Source: Bacillus sp. J37
GTDB taxonomy: Bacteria; Bacillota; Bacilli; Bacillales; Bacillaceae
Reading direction: 5' to 3'
Assembly (NCBI RefSeq): GCF_000518865.1
Contig: NZ_JAEK01000021.1
Location: forward strand, 16,386-80,385
Length of the DNA: 64,000 nt
The notes below the pieces were generated by a model that did no database searches, was not told where the DNA came from, and saw nothing but the letters and a program-made list of their open reading frames with translations. A program made the position numbers and the translations under genes. Positions 17,852 to 28,741 of the stretch are shown in pieces (the stretch's first letter is position 1; each line of letters opens with the position of its first letter).

Positions 17852-18676
17852 ATGTTTACAAACTTTTTTTTTACAAAATATAGTGAACAAGGTAGAAAAC
17901 TTCCATTCGTTCTGTCTGCTGTAGGATTGAATCATAGGCAGGAGTATATTAATAGACATTCAGGCTTGCCAGTTTATCAATTGATTTTTACTGTAAAAGG
18001 AAAAGGTATTATTGAATTGGACGACAAACAGTATGTCATAAAAGAAGGCACTGGAATGTTACTTTTTCCTAATGTCGGTCATAAATACTATGGAGTAAGT
18101 AAAGAATGGCAGGTTCACTTTTTGCTTTTTTCTGGGTATGGAACAAAAGATTTTTTTAAGAACAGTGGAATTGAACAATCGGGTATTTATTATCTAAATG
18201 ATATTGCTAAAGTAGAAGAGTATATGAATGAATTATTTATTATTTATAACCAAAATACTTCAATGGAAATGTATGAATTTTCCGGAAAACTCTATAATAT
18301 CTTGTTAGAATTTTTAAAATCAACAACTATACAGAGTGTAAATTCTTTACAAAAACATACTAGTAAAGTCCATATGGTTATGGACTTTATAAATCAACAT
18401 TATATGGACCCAATTGTTTTATCTGAATTAGCAGAGAAGGTTAATCTTTCAAAAGAGTATCTTTGTCAAAAATTTAAAAAAGTTAATGGTTTTTCAATAT
18501 TTGATTATATTACCGATGTTCGGCTTGCTAATGCTAAAACTATACTCATCCAAGATAGGAACGAGAAAATAAAGAATATTAGTAGAATGTGCGGTTATGA
18601 TGATGTTAGTTATTTTGGAATGGTTTTCAAGAAAAAAGTTGGTATGACACCGGCGAAATTCAGAGAGTTACATTAG
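17852..18676 (+). CDS. AraC-family regulator
   Basis: This 274-residue protein has an N-terminal cupin sensor (about 1-150, with the GTGMLLFPNVGHKYYG turn) and a C-terminal double helix-turn-helix (about 175-274). VLSELAEKVNLSKEYLCQKF forms the first motif and ISRMCGYDDVSYFGMVFKK the second. The fold matches sugar-responsive AraC proteins. GGAG lies upstream of ATG 17852 with a long, weak spacer. Divergence from the GH35 gene suggests local control of that enzyme, with its sugar product as the ligand. Confidence 0.85.
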   Translation: MFTNFFFTKYSEQGRKLPFVLSAVGLNHRQEYINRHSGLPVYQLIFTVKGKGIIELDDKQYVIKEGTGMLLFPNVGHKYYGVSKEWQVHFLLFSGYGTKDFFKNSGIEQSGIYYLNDIAKVEEYMNELFIIYNQNTSMEMYEFSGKLYNILLEFLKSTTIQSVNSLQKHTSKVHMVMDFINQHYMDPIVLSELAEKVNLSKEYLCQKFKKVNGFSIFDYITDVRLANAKTILIQDRNEKIKNISRMCGYDDVSYFGMVFKKKVGMTPAKFRELH

Positions 18677-18889
18677 AGTTCTGTATATGCTCATTTATCG
18701 GTTAAACTAACAGCTTATTGCTATCGTACATTTTCTAAGGATCTTAGTTTGCCCGAGTGATAACATATTTCATACCAACTATTATCTTTTTGTATATAAA
18801 CTAAATCCATAGCTCGCCCATCCCTAATCAAAATGAATGTAGTATATACGATCAAAAACACAATGGCTTCTATCCCTTCCAAAAAGGAA

Positions 18890-19825
18890 TTAAGCTTTTT
18901 TATTTCCTTCTAAATAGTTGTATAAATACCCAATGTCATTTTCTTCAATGAATTCATATCCATCAATACCCTCCCTTTTCCTTCGAGGGACTGAAAAGGA
19001 TTTTATTTGATTCTTCCGATATTGATGTGGGGTATTATGAAATGTATCTTTAAATAACTTGTGGAATGTATTTAAGTTTGTAAAACCGCACTCCATTGCG
19101 ATCTGTATGATTGGCAAATCCGTTTCCAATAAGTAATAAAGGGCATGTTCAAGACGAACCCCATTTACATATTTAAGAAATGTTTGTCCCATATGCTGTT
19201 GGAAATATCTTGATAGGTATGGAGGAGTAAGCTTTTCTGTTTCTGCAACTTCTTCAAGTGTAAGAGGATGCATGTAATTTTTTTCTATGTAATTAGTAAT
19301 TCTGTTCATACGCTCAATATTTTTTTTACTCGTTTGTTTTAATTCGTTTTCGTTTTTCACCTTAAAGTTCGTAACAAGATGATAGATGGTGTCTAATAGC
19401 AGGGAATGAACCTTTAAATCATAGTTTTCCTTTTTTTCTTTTACTGTTAGACATAGCTGTGTAAGGAGTGTTCGAATTTGATCAAATTGCTGCTGATTTT
19501 CATGAAGAAAAGATTGGCATAGAAATCGTTCTTGTTCAATATTTTTATAGCATTTCTTAATAAATGAAATGGGAATTTGAACAATCAATATCGTATTCTC
19601 TTCATCTGATTCTACTCCATGCACTTCGTTACTATTAATAAGGAAGAGATCATTCTCATGTAAGATATAATCTTCTCTTCCAACATAGACGTGCACTTTC
19701 CCTTTTAACACAAGTAAAAATTCTATTCGATCATGCCAATGCATGGCGACGTATTTGACGGTTGTCATTAATAAAAATACGGGTATTTCCTCGTTTACGA
19801 CGACGCTTTCGTATGGGTAGTTCAT
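18890..19825 (-). CDS. AraC-family regulator with cupin sensor
   Basis: This 311-residue protein has a cupin domain (AMHWHDRIEFLLVLKGKVHVYV, about 20-100) and a C-terminal AraC DNA-binding region (about 180-280, LTLEEVAETEKLTPPYLSRY). It resembles the first 300 residues of the AraC-GH39 fusion at 33151-35673, so the two are probably paralogues. The frame is open to 19840, but GGAGG six bases before ATG 19825 sets the start. It lies alone downstream of the GH43 gene terminator and probably controls the neighbouring xylosidase-type genes. Confidence 0.87.
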   Translation of the reverse strand: MNYPYESVVVNEEIPVFLLMTTVKYVAMHWHDRIEFLLVLKGKVHVYVGREDYILHENDLFLINSNEVHGVESDEENTILIVQIPISFIKKCYKNIEQERFLCQSFLHENQQQFDQIRTLLTQLCLTVKEKKENYDLKVHSLLLDTIYHLVTNFKVKNENELKQTSKKNIERMNRITNYIEKNYMHPLTLEEVAETEKLTPPYLSRYFQQHMGQTFLKYVNGVRLEHALYYLLETDLPIIQIAMECGFTNLNTFHKLFKDTFHNTPHQYRKNQIKSFSVPRRKREGIDGYEFIEENDIGYLYNYLEGNKKA

Positions 19826-19925
19826 GATCGCCTCCAACATATTTTAAGTTTTTTATAAATTACAGATAGGTCTCAATAATAAATATAGTAGTATGAACTG
19901 AAAATTACTATTGTTTTAATTTAAA

Positions 19926-19955
19926 ATAGAACCCTAGTAACAGTCAGGGTTCTAT
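19926..19955 (-). terminator. Terminator after the GH43 gene
   Basis: ATAGAACCCT and AGGGTTCTAT form a perfect ten-base stem with a ten-base loop, just downstream of the GH43 stop codon at 19963 on the minus strand. The following bases are T-rich (TTTTAAATT). Confidence 0.75.
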
Positions 19956-19962
19956 CGATTTA

Positions 19963-21685
<1,723 letters not shown>

Positions 21686-21764
21686 TCAATTTTCTATGAT
21701 TAAAGTATTTTACATTTTTCTATATGTCTTTTAATTTTCATTTTTTATTTGGTTCAGATTCAAT

Positions 21765-23960
21765 TTAATAATTAATGTAAATCTCGTGTTTCAAGCAATC
21801 TATACTACTACCACCAACATAAACAATGAAATCTCCACTTTCTAGTTTATATTCGCCGTTATTATCATAAAAGCCAAGATCATTTTTAGATAAATTGAAT
21901 TCAAGTATTTTTGTTTCACCAGCTTCTAGTGCTATTTTTTTGTAATCCTTTAACTCCTTCACTGGCCGAACAATTGAAGCAACTTTATCACAAATATAAA
22001 GCTGCGTAATTTCTTCCCCTTTCCGCTTGCCAACATTGGTAATTTCAACCGAAATAGCTAATTTATCTTGTTTCTCTATTACATGTAAATCCTTATATTT
22101 GAAGCTAGTATAAGATAATCCAAAGCCAAATGGATACAAAACATCGTTATCAACATCAATGTATCTAGAGGTAAACTTGCTTTTCCCTCCTGGTCTACCA
22201 GTATTCGGATGATTATAATATACCGGACATTGACCTGTTACCCTTGGAAATGACACAGACAACTTCCCACTAGGATTCGTTAATCCAAAAATGACATCCG
22301 ACACTGCGTTGCCCATTTGAATGCCAAGATGCCATGTTTCTAAAATTGCATCAATATGTTCAGCTTCCCACTCTAATGCCAATGGACGGCCATTCATTAA
22401 TACTGCAACTAGTGGTTTATTCGATTTTTTCACCATTTTCAATAGTTGTTGTTGATTTCCAGGGAGGCCAATGTTAGATCTTGAGGCTGCCTCTCCTGAC
22501 ATATTTACAGTTTCACCAACTACTGCAACTATGACATCTCCAAAATCTAATGCATTTTCAAGTTCTTCTTCATTTATTGGCTCAGTTAGTCCTCCTGTTT
22601 GGAAATATCGGACATGATCACTATTTTTTTCCAACCCATCTAAGATGGAGACGCAATCTTCTTCTTTCCAACTAATTGCCCAGGCTCCTACAACTTCAGA
22701 GGATTTGTCAGCTAGCTCTCCTATTATACTAATCTTCTGATCTCTATTAAGTGGTAAAAGTTCATTTTCATTTTTCAGCAAAACGATAGATTTTTTTGCT
22801 GATTCAAGCGCTAATTCAATATTTTCACTAGGAATTGTATTCATTTGATCTTCAAGATTGACATATGGATGATCAAACAGTCCTAGCCACATTTTTATTG
22901 ATAATATTCTTTCTACTGCTTCATTAATGATACTTACATCAATTTCACCTGAATTGACGAGTTGTGATAAGTATGAACTATAAATACCTGTACCCATATC
23001 CATATCAACGCCAGCAGAAACTGCCTTTAAACCAGCATCTTGGTCATCAATAGCGGTCCCATGTGAGACACATTCTCTAATACCATTCGCATCACTCACA
23101 ACAAATCCTTTAAAACCATATTCTTCTTTTAATATATCCCTCATCATTTCACTATTGACAGTACAAGGTACACCATTTAAATCATTAAAAGCAGCCATAA
23201 CAGTTGCTGCTCCTTCTTTTACAGCAGCTTTGAATGGTGGCAAATAGACATTATGCAATAGAGAAGTAGACATACTCGTGGTATTATAATCTCTCCCTGA
23301 TTCAGCTGCACCATAGGCAACAAAATGCTTTAAACAGGCAGCAACATAATTCATCGGACTGGAAGTATCCCCTTGGAGACCATTTACTTTAGCTTTAGCA
23401 AATTCTGACACCAGGTATGGATCTTCTCCGGGTCCTTCAGAGACTCTCCCCCATCTGGCATCTCTTGATACATCAATCATTGGAGCAAAATGCCAATTTA
23501 CACCTTGCTTTCTTGATTCCTTGGCCGCCATCCTTGCAGTTCTTAAAAACAATTCATTATCAAAAGAACATGCTTCTGCAAGAGCTATCGGAAACACTGT
23601 GCGAAACCCATGAATAACATCCAATCCGATAATAAGAGGAATCCCAAGCCGACTTTCTTCCATAGCAATTTTCTGCAGTTCATTTGCTTTCTTTGCATTT
23701 TGCAGCATGATAGAACCAATTCTACCAAGACGGATATCTTCCTCATGATAGTCTTGTTCAGCATTTTCCATTATTTTCGCAAATTCACCTTGGCTTATCC
23801 TACCATCTGTAAGCATTTCGATTAGCTCTTCAAACGGAACATCAAACCCACCAACTATGGAAACAGAAGCTTGGTTCATCTGGCCTATTTTCTCCTCTAA
23901 AGTCATTTGACCAATCAATTCTTGTACTTTATCTTTTTGTTCTTGGTTTAAAAACATCAT
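21765..23960 (-). CDS. GH3 beta-glucosidase / beta-xylosidase
   Basis: This roughly 731-residue cytoplasmic GH3 enzyme has three domains: TIM barrel, alpha/beta sandwich and C-terminal fibronectin-type III-like domain. The catalytic Asp is near residue 290 in GFVVSDANGI, and KHFVAYGAAESGRDYN holds the substrate-binding Lys-His. The frame reaches 23975, but that ATG overlaps the GGAG. The Met pair beginning at 23960 has proper spacing. It follows the 893-residue glycosidase and precedes the GH43 gene, an operon for debranching glycosides. Whether it prefers gluco- or xylo-configured substrates is open. Confidence 0.88.
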   Translation of the reverse strand: MMFLNQEQKDKVQELIGQMTLEEKIGQMNQASVSIVGGFDVPFEELIEMLTDGRISQGEFAKIMENAEQDYHEEDIRLGRIGSIMLQNAKKANELQKIAMEESRLGIPLIIGLDVIHGFRTVFPIALAEACSFDNELFLRTARMAAKESRKQGVNWHFAPMIDVSRDARWGRVSEGPGEDPYLVSEFAKAKVNGLQGDTSSPMNYVAACLKHFVAYGAAESGRDYNTTSMSTSLLHNVYLPPFKAAVKEGAATVMAAFNDLNGVPCTVNSEMMRDILKEEYGFKGFVVSDANGIRECVSHGTAIDDQDAGLKAVSAGVDMDMGTGIYSSYLSQLVNSGEIDVSIINEAVERILSIKMWLGLFDHPYVNLEDQMNTIPSENIELALESAKKSIVLLKNENELLPLNRDQKISIIGELADKSSEVVGAWAISWKEEDCVSILDGLEKNSDHVRYFQTGGLTEPINEEELENALDFGDVIVAVVGETVNMSGEAASRSNIGLPGNQQQLLKMVKKSNKPLVAVLMNGRPLALEWEAEHIDAILETWHLGIQMGNAVSDVIFGLTNPSGKLSVSFPRVTGQCPVYYNHPNTGRPGGKSKFTSRYIDVDNDVLYPFGFGLSYTSFKYKDLHVIEKQDKLAISVEITNVGKRKGEEITQLYICDKVASIVRPVKELKDYKKIALEAGETKILEFNLSKNDLGFYDNNGEYKLESGDFIVYVGGSSIDCLKHEIYINY

Positions 23961-24021
23961 TATATAATACTCCATTCTGAATTAATTAATCGTATTTGGT
24001 TTAAATTTGGCTGTTAAGGAT

Positions 24022-26703
24022 TCATTTTAAGTGTAACTTAACTGCCCCATACATACCTGTAGGATCCATAGGCTCATGAGAGACAATAAACGGTGGTTCT
24101 GGATAATTTAACCTATCCCTATCTAACGTTGTAGCTACTTCTACTCGAATAGTATTCTTACCTTTCCTTAAGACCTTTTCTACTTCAAAAACATATTGTG
24201 GACATACTTTTATCCCTACATATTCATCGTTTATCCATAATTCTGCAGCCTCATATATATATTCAAACGTTAATATCGCTTGGTTTGGTGATGCATCAAT
24301 TTCAAAAGTTTTCTCATATCTTATAATCCCAGTAAATGATGGGTTTTCTTCTGAAATAGGTAGTAATTCTTCCATTTTTCTAACTTCACCAAAATTCGGA
24401 TATTCTTTGTTCTTAACAAGGGAATAATTCCAACCATATGATAAGTCTAGGCTGCTTTTACATTTAGCAAGCTGAATAGATGAAGGGATATACACTTCGA
24501 ACTGGCTTGCTTGTTCCTCATTAACGTCAAACACAACACAGGATTCATACGGCTTTAATTCAAGATAAATAATTCCCTTTCCATTTTCTTTTTTTATTTC
24601 GATTTTTTTAAATTTATTTTCTAAACCATTATAAACAACTGCAGCTCGTTCAAGCGAAAGTTCAATTTCTCCACAAAATGTCTCGTATGCTGATTCATTC
24701 TGGAACATGTAAATATTTGATTCTTTAAAATAGTGGTAATAAGTCAAATCCTTAAATGGTTTCTTTAATTCTAAATCGAAAATCCCACTGGCTTTCAGTT
24801 CAGTTACTAACTTATCTAGTGGTACTACCTTACACTTTTCGACAGATTTAATAAGCTCTTGTGATAAACTTTTATTTCCTTCATTCGAAATCCCTTTAGG
24901 CTTATTATCAACAAAAATGATCTCAAAACCATCCGAATTTTTTATGAAAGTTGCTAGTTCCTTTGTGATATATTCACTATATGGAATTACTAAACACTTA
25001 AATTTCTCCCCATTTATCTCCATATAATCTTTTTCGACTTTACCATTAAAAAAATTAAGTGAATCTAATATATCTATTGGAACAAAGTCAAAATCTATTT
25101 GATTCTCAATTAACACTCGTGCAGGTTTTTGCATTTTCATAAAATCTCCAGTCCATTCACTTTCACCGTGATATAGAACAGCCACTGGAGCAATATGGAT
25201 ACCATCATTGAAAATATGACATAATCGGTTGGCATAATGCATTAGATGAGAGAAATGTTTAAATTGCGGATTGTTACCACGAGCATAAAAATGTGGTGGA
25301 CAATCAATGTCAGGGTATTCACTCATAGAAAACGCATGGGGCACGAGATGATTTATCCCACGAACAACCAAGTGGTCAAGAATATACTTCATTTCTCTTA
25401 CTCCAAGCTTCCAGCCATACGCACCATATAATTCACACATTGTTCTTCCCTTTTTCTTAGGATCAAGATGACCATAAGAAGACCCTAGTTTTCCAAGTGA
25501 ATAATGATAGAATTCTCCGTCTCCTTTTGAAAGGCCAACTCTTTCTAATCCTGCCCCTCCAAAAATAACTTGACCACCAATCACATCAATACCAGACATA
25601 TGCTGACCAGATAGAGCTCTAAAAAAGTGCCCGGCACCACTGCCTAACTTACTATGCTGATCATTATCTTCAATAACATGTCCAATATATTCAACATTAC
25701 GTTCTTTACACCAATTTCCTAATTGATTACTAAAATTCTTTTCATATAACCGAGTAATAATATCCATATAGGTATATCTAGTATGAACACATTGGTGCAT
25801 TTCTTCTGAATCAATCCATAAAAAGGGTAGGAAACTTTTCCAATTTTCTCCTATAGCTTCTATTAACATTGTTTTTGCTTCTTCACTATAAGGTAAAGGC
25901 ATTTCTTTTCTACCAATGGATTCATTAAAATCAAATCCTGATGTATTACCAAATGAAGGCTCGTCAGAGAAAAAGCCTGCAAATGTTTTCCCAAACTCCG
26001 ATTTATATCGTGCATAATGCGGTTCATATACCGCTTCTAACTGAGTGCTAACAGACTCTTCATCTATCATATTAATATATTTCGGGTTACCCCCATCTGT
26101 TTTTGTTTCATAAATTACATAAATTCTCCACTGTCCATTTGGCAAAGTAAAAGTCAAAAAGCCATCTTCTACCTTCTCTGTCAGATCAATTACTGATTCT
26201 CCAATTATTCCTTCCTTGATTAACTTTCCAGCAACAACACTAATTAATCTATTATTTTTTTGTTCTATTTCATCTACTGGTTTGCCCATATCCATCCATG
26301 ATCTTTTTGGTTTAAGCATGGGAGAAATATTAACCGTTATCTCATTTTGCGCCCCGAATACATCAACAGAATTGTAGTTAATATATGTCTTTTTTCGATT
26401 CGGATATTTATTCTCAATTAGACCATTTGCATACCCTGTTGGAAAATGAGCGTCGTCTAAAACCCATACTCGCATTCCTCTTTGTTTTGCCTCTTCCATT
26501 ACAATATCCAAATCATTCCACCAACCAGGGCCTGCAAAGTCAGGATGTGGCCTTGCTTCAACACAAACAGCCCTAATTCCACATTCATATATTTTACTAA
26601 TTTCTTCTCTAATTACTTTTTCTTCTTCTCCTCTCATCCAGAGGAAAGGGAATATATAATTTCCATGTTTACTAGAGATTAATTCATGAATAGTTTTTTG
26701 CAT
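24022..26703 (-). CDS. Large glycoside hydrolase with jelly-roll C-terminal domain, GH106-like
   Basis: This 893-residue protein lacks a signal peptide. The first part is a TIM-barrel type with GIRAVCVEARPHPDFAGPGWW and many acidic and aromatic residues. The last 150 residues form a galactose-binding-like beta-sandwich (IRYEKTFEIDASPNQAILTF and AAELWINDEYVGI), like the jelly-roll module of GH2 and GH106 proteins. Similar proteins are usually listed as uncharacterised glycosyl hydrolases, some of them alpha-L-rhamnosidase-like. It follows the sugar symporter and precedes the GH3 gene. GGAGGG precedes ATG 26703. Rhamnosidase action would fit flavonoid glycosides, but this is inference. Confidence 0.65.
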   Translation of the reverse strand: MQKTIHELISSKHGNYIFPFLWMRGEEEKVIREEISKIYECGIRAVCVEARPHPDFAGPGWWNDLDIVMEEAKQRGMRVWVLDDAHFPTGYANGLIENKYPNRKKTYINYNSVDVFGAQNEITVNISPMLKPKRSWMDMGKPVDEIEQKNNRLISVVAGKLIKEGIIGESVIDLTEKVEDGFLTFTLPNGQWRIYVIYETKTDGGNPKYINMIDEESVSTQLEAVYEPHYARYKSEFGKTFAGFFSDEPSFGNTSGFDFNESIGRKEMPLPYSEEAKTMLIEAIGENWKSFLPFLWIDSEEMHQCVHTRYTYMDIITRLYEKNFSNQLGNWCKERNVEYIGHVIEDNDQHSKLGSGAGHFFRALSGQHMSGIDVIGGQVIFGGAGLERVGLSKGDGEFYHYSLGKLGSSYGHLDPKKKGRTMCELYGAYGWKLGVREMKYILDHLVVRGINHLVPHAFSMSEYPDIDCPPHFYARGNNPQFKHFSHLMHYANRLCHIFNDGIHIAPVAVLYHGESEWTGDFMKMQKPARVLIENQIDFDFVPIDILDSLNFFNGKVEKDYMEINGEKFKCLVIPYSEYITKELATFIKNSDGFEIIFVDNKPKGISNEGNKSLSQELIKSVEKCKVVPLDKLVTELKASGIFDLELKKPFKDLTYYHYFKESNIYMFQNESAYETFCGEIELSLERAAVVYNGLENKFKKIEIKKENGKGIIYLELKPYESCVVFDVNEEQASQFEVYIPSSIQLAKCKSSLDLSYGWNYSLVKNKEYPNFGEVRKMEELLPISEENPSFTGIIRYEKTFEIDASPNQAILTFEYIYEAAELWINDEYVGIKVCPQYVFEVEKVLRKGKNTIRVEVATTLDRDRLNYPEPPFIVSHEPMDPTGMYGAVKLHLK

Positions 26704-26728
26704 AATAATCCCTCCAATTAATAGGAAT

Positions 26729-26769
26729 AGCTTATAAGCAGATTAAAGTAATTCTACAGCTTATAAGCT
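26729..26769. repeat. Tandem palindromes AGCTTATAAGC(T)
   Basis: AGCTTATAAGC at 26729-26739 and the full palindrome AGCTTATAAGCT at 26758-26769 are 29 bases apart, between the symporter gene and the glycosidase gene. Each can be an operator for a dimeric regulator. Being self-complementary, they can also pair with each other as a hairpin with a 17- to 18-base loop after the symporter stop codon, but no T run follows on the minus strand. Confidence 0.5.
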
Positions 26770-26781
26770 AAAATTATACTA

Positions 26782-28179
26782 TTATTCTGTTAATTCACTT
26801 TTTCTTCTTAAAAGTTCCTGAGTGTTTTCTGAAGCCCTAGCTTTTGTAATCTTATAAAAAAATAATGGTATTGTTGATAATATAAATAGTATTCCCGGTC
26901 CTAAATTCACTAACATATTTATTCCATTAACTACTTCAGGTGTTTGTTGCGTATTTGCAACATATCCAATTAATCCAAGTATAGATGCTGCAGTTGCTCC
27001 GACGATAGCGTTTGCAATTTTTGTAGAAAGACTAAAAACTGAATAAATTGAACCGTCAGCTCTTTTACCTGTTTTCACTTGGTGTTCATCTATACAATCC
27101 GCAACCATACTAAAACACAATGGACTAGCTAACCCGATGGGTATACATGCAATTATTGTCCAAATAATAATCATTGAAATATTTGTACTAGATGTAAAAT
27201 AGATAGCAATAAAAGCAACTCCACTAATAATAGTTCCAAAAATCATAAGCGTTTTCTTTTCCATAAACTTAGCTACGAAAGGAAGAAATAAAGCCCCTAT
27301 AGCACCACAAACTGAAAGAAGAGTAAATAAAACAGCTATTAATTCTGGACGATTTAAAACATATATAGCATAATAAGTTAACGTTCCTAACCTACCGAAT
27401 AATCCCATTAATACTATGAAGAGGTTTGCTAATATTAACAATAATGGTATGTTGGAGCTAACAGCTTTTAGTGATTCCTTAATTGATGGTTTTTCCATTG
27501 CCTCAGGAGCAATTACTTCTTTACAGTTTTTAAAAGTCATGAATAACAATGGTGCAGAAACTAATGATAAGACAATTGCTGCATAGAAAAAGCCATTTTG
27601 TTGGTTTCCATTGCCTAAAAACATTATTAACGGCATAACGGCTGCTCCGGTTAGAATACCTGCTACCTGTCCGAAAACTCCTCTATAAGCATTTAAACTA
27701 GTTCTCTCCTCCGTATCTCTAGTCATAACTGTTGCTAGGGCACCATACGGAACACTTACCATGGAATGTACAGTACCTAATAATAAGTAAGTGATACCTG
27801 CATATATGATTTTTCCTGTCATAGAAAAATCAGGGGTATAAAATGTCAGTATATTTAAAGCACAAAGTGCAAATGCACCATATAGAATATATGGTCTAAA
27901 GCGACCATGCTTGCTTTTTGTCCGTTCCATTATTAATCCCAGTATTGGATCCACAAAACAATCCCATACTCTTGCTACAAGTAAAATGATAGCAGCTACT
28001 CCACCAGCTAAGCCAAAAACATCTGTATAGAAAAACAACAAATAAGAAGAAGCTAAACTCCATACAACAGCACCAGAAAACTCACCAAAACCATAGCTTA
28101 ATTTTGTTAAAAAATTAAGCTTATTAACACTATGAGGAACTTTAGTACTCTTTGTTTCTTGAACAATTACATTTGCCAT
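26782..28179 (-). CDS. GPH-family (MelB/XynP-like) sugar:cation symporter
   Basis: This 465-residue membrane protein of the glycoside-pentoside-hexuronide group has about twelve transmembrane segments. The N-terminal KLSYGFGEFSGAVVWSL and DPILGLIMERTKSKHGRFRPY are family signatures, with the acidic residue used for cation coupling. GGGGG lies before ATG 28179. As the first gene of a leftward run of glycosidases it probably imports the xyloside or other oligoglycoside that they cleave. A long AT-rich leader precedes it. Confidence 0.87.
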   Translation of the reverse strand: MANVIVQETKSTKVPHSVNKLNFLTKLSYGFGEFSGAVVWSLASSYLLFFYTDVFGLAGGVAAIILLVARVWDCFVDPILGLIMERTKSKHGRFRPYILYGAFALCALNILTFYTPDFSMTGKIIYAGITYLLLGTVHSMVSVPYGALATVMTRDTEERTSLNAYRGVFGQVAGILTGAAVMPLIMFLGNGNQQNGFFYAAIVLSLVSAPLLFMTFKNCKEVIAPEAMEKPSIKESLKAVSSNIPLLLILANLFIVLMGLFGRLGTLTYYAIYVLNRPELIAVLFTLLSVCGAIGALFLPFVAKFMEKKTLMIFGTIISGVAFIAIYFTSSTNISMIIIWTIIACIPIGLASPLCFSMVADCIDEHQVKTGKRADGSIYSVFSLSTKIANAIVGATAASILGLIGYVANTQQTPEVVNGINMLVNLGPGILFILSTIPLFFYKITKARASENTQELLRRKSELTE

Positions 28180-28600
28180 CTTTTTTCCCCCTTAAGACTC
28201 CTTTTTCTAAAGTACCAATCTGTCTTTTTCAGTAGCTACTGTTAATGTAATACTAACCCACCAACATTGTAACCGCATTCATATAATTAAACACTAAACA
28301 CAAATATATTAACCTACCTAATATAAAAAACTACTCTCCTTATTTCAGATTAAAAATTTGGTCTTAATTCTTAATCTCCAACTAAAAAGATCTACCTGTG
28401 TAAAAATAATCTTTGCTCTCCATTCTTTCTAGTAGCAAACAAATGAATTATGCACTAAATATAATTTTACAAAGTAGGATTTTTTACGGTTAATTAGTCA
28501 AAAAAATTAACAACAAATATTTATGCCCTTAAACATATACATTTTTTAATACTACTAGCATTACTTTGAGATAAGCATTCTGGTAAAATTATTTAACTAT
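28180..28600. other. Non-coding AT-rich spacer before the symporter gene
   Basis: No convincing frame with a ribosome site was found on either strand in this 421-base stretch. It presumably holds the promoter of the symporter-glycosidase operon. I see no clear cre or palindrome. Confidence 0.4.
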
Positions 28601-28610
28601 TATTAGACAA

Positions 28611-28657
28611 ATTAATTAAAATGCCCCCGATATAATATCGGGAGCATTTTAATTAAT
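28611..28657. terminator. Long bidirectional terminator after the FAD monooxygenase gene
   Basis: Arms of 23 bases (ATTAATTAAAATGCCCCCGATAT and its complement, one mismatch) enclose a very short loop. A and T runs form the base, so it can end transcription on both strands. It lies about 85 bases beyond the stop codon of the gene at 28742. Confidence 0.8.
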
Positions 28658-28741
28658 TGTCAAATATTTTTAGGAGTATCGAGAATTTAATACTTATCAT
28701 TATTTAGCATTTACTATTGGTTAGTTGTTCCATCTTTATAT

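Noticed and set aside
18730..18889. Minus-strand open stretch ending VYIQKDNSWYEICYHSG, just beyond the AraC gene.
   Set aside because: It has no convincing start or ribosome site and no recognisable family. It could be a decayed gene end, but I cannot support a feature.
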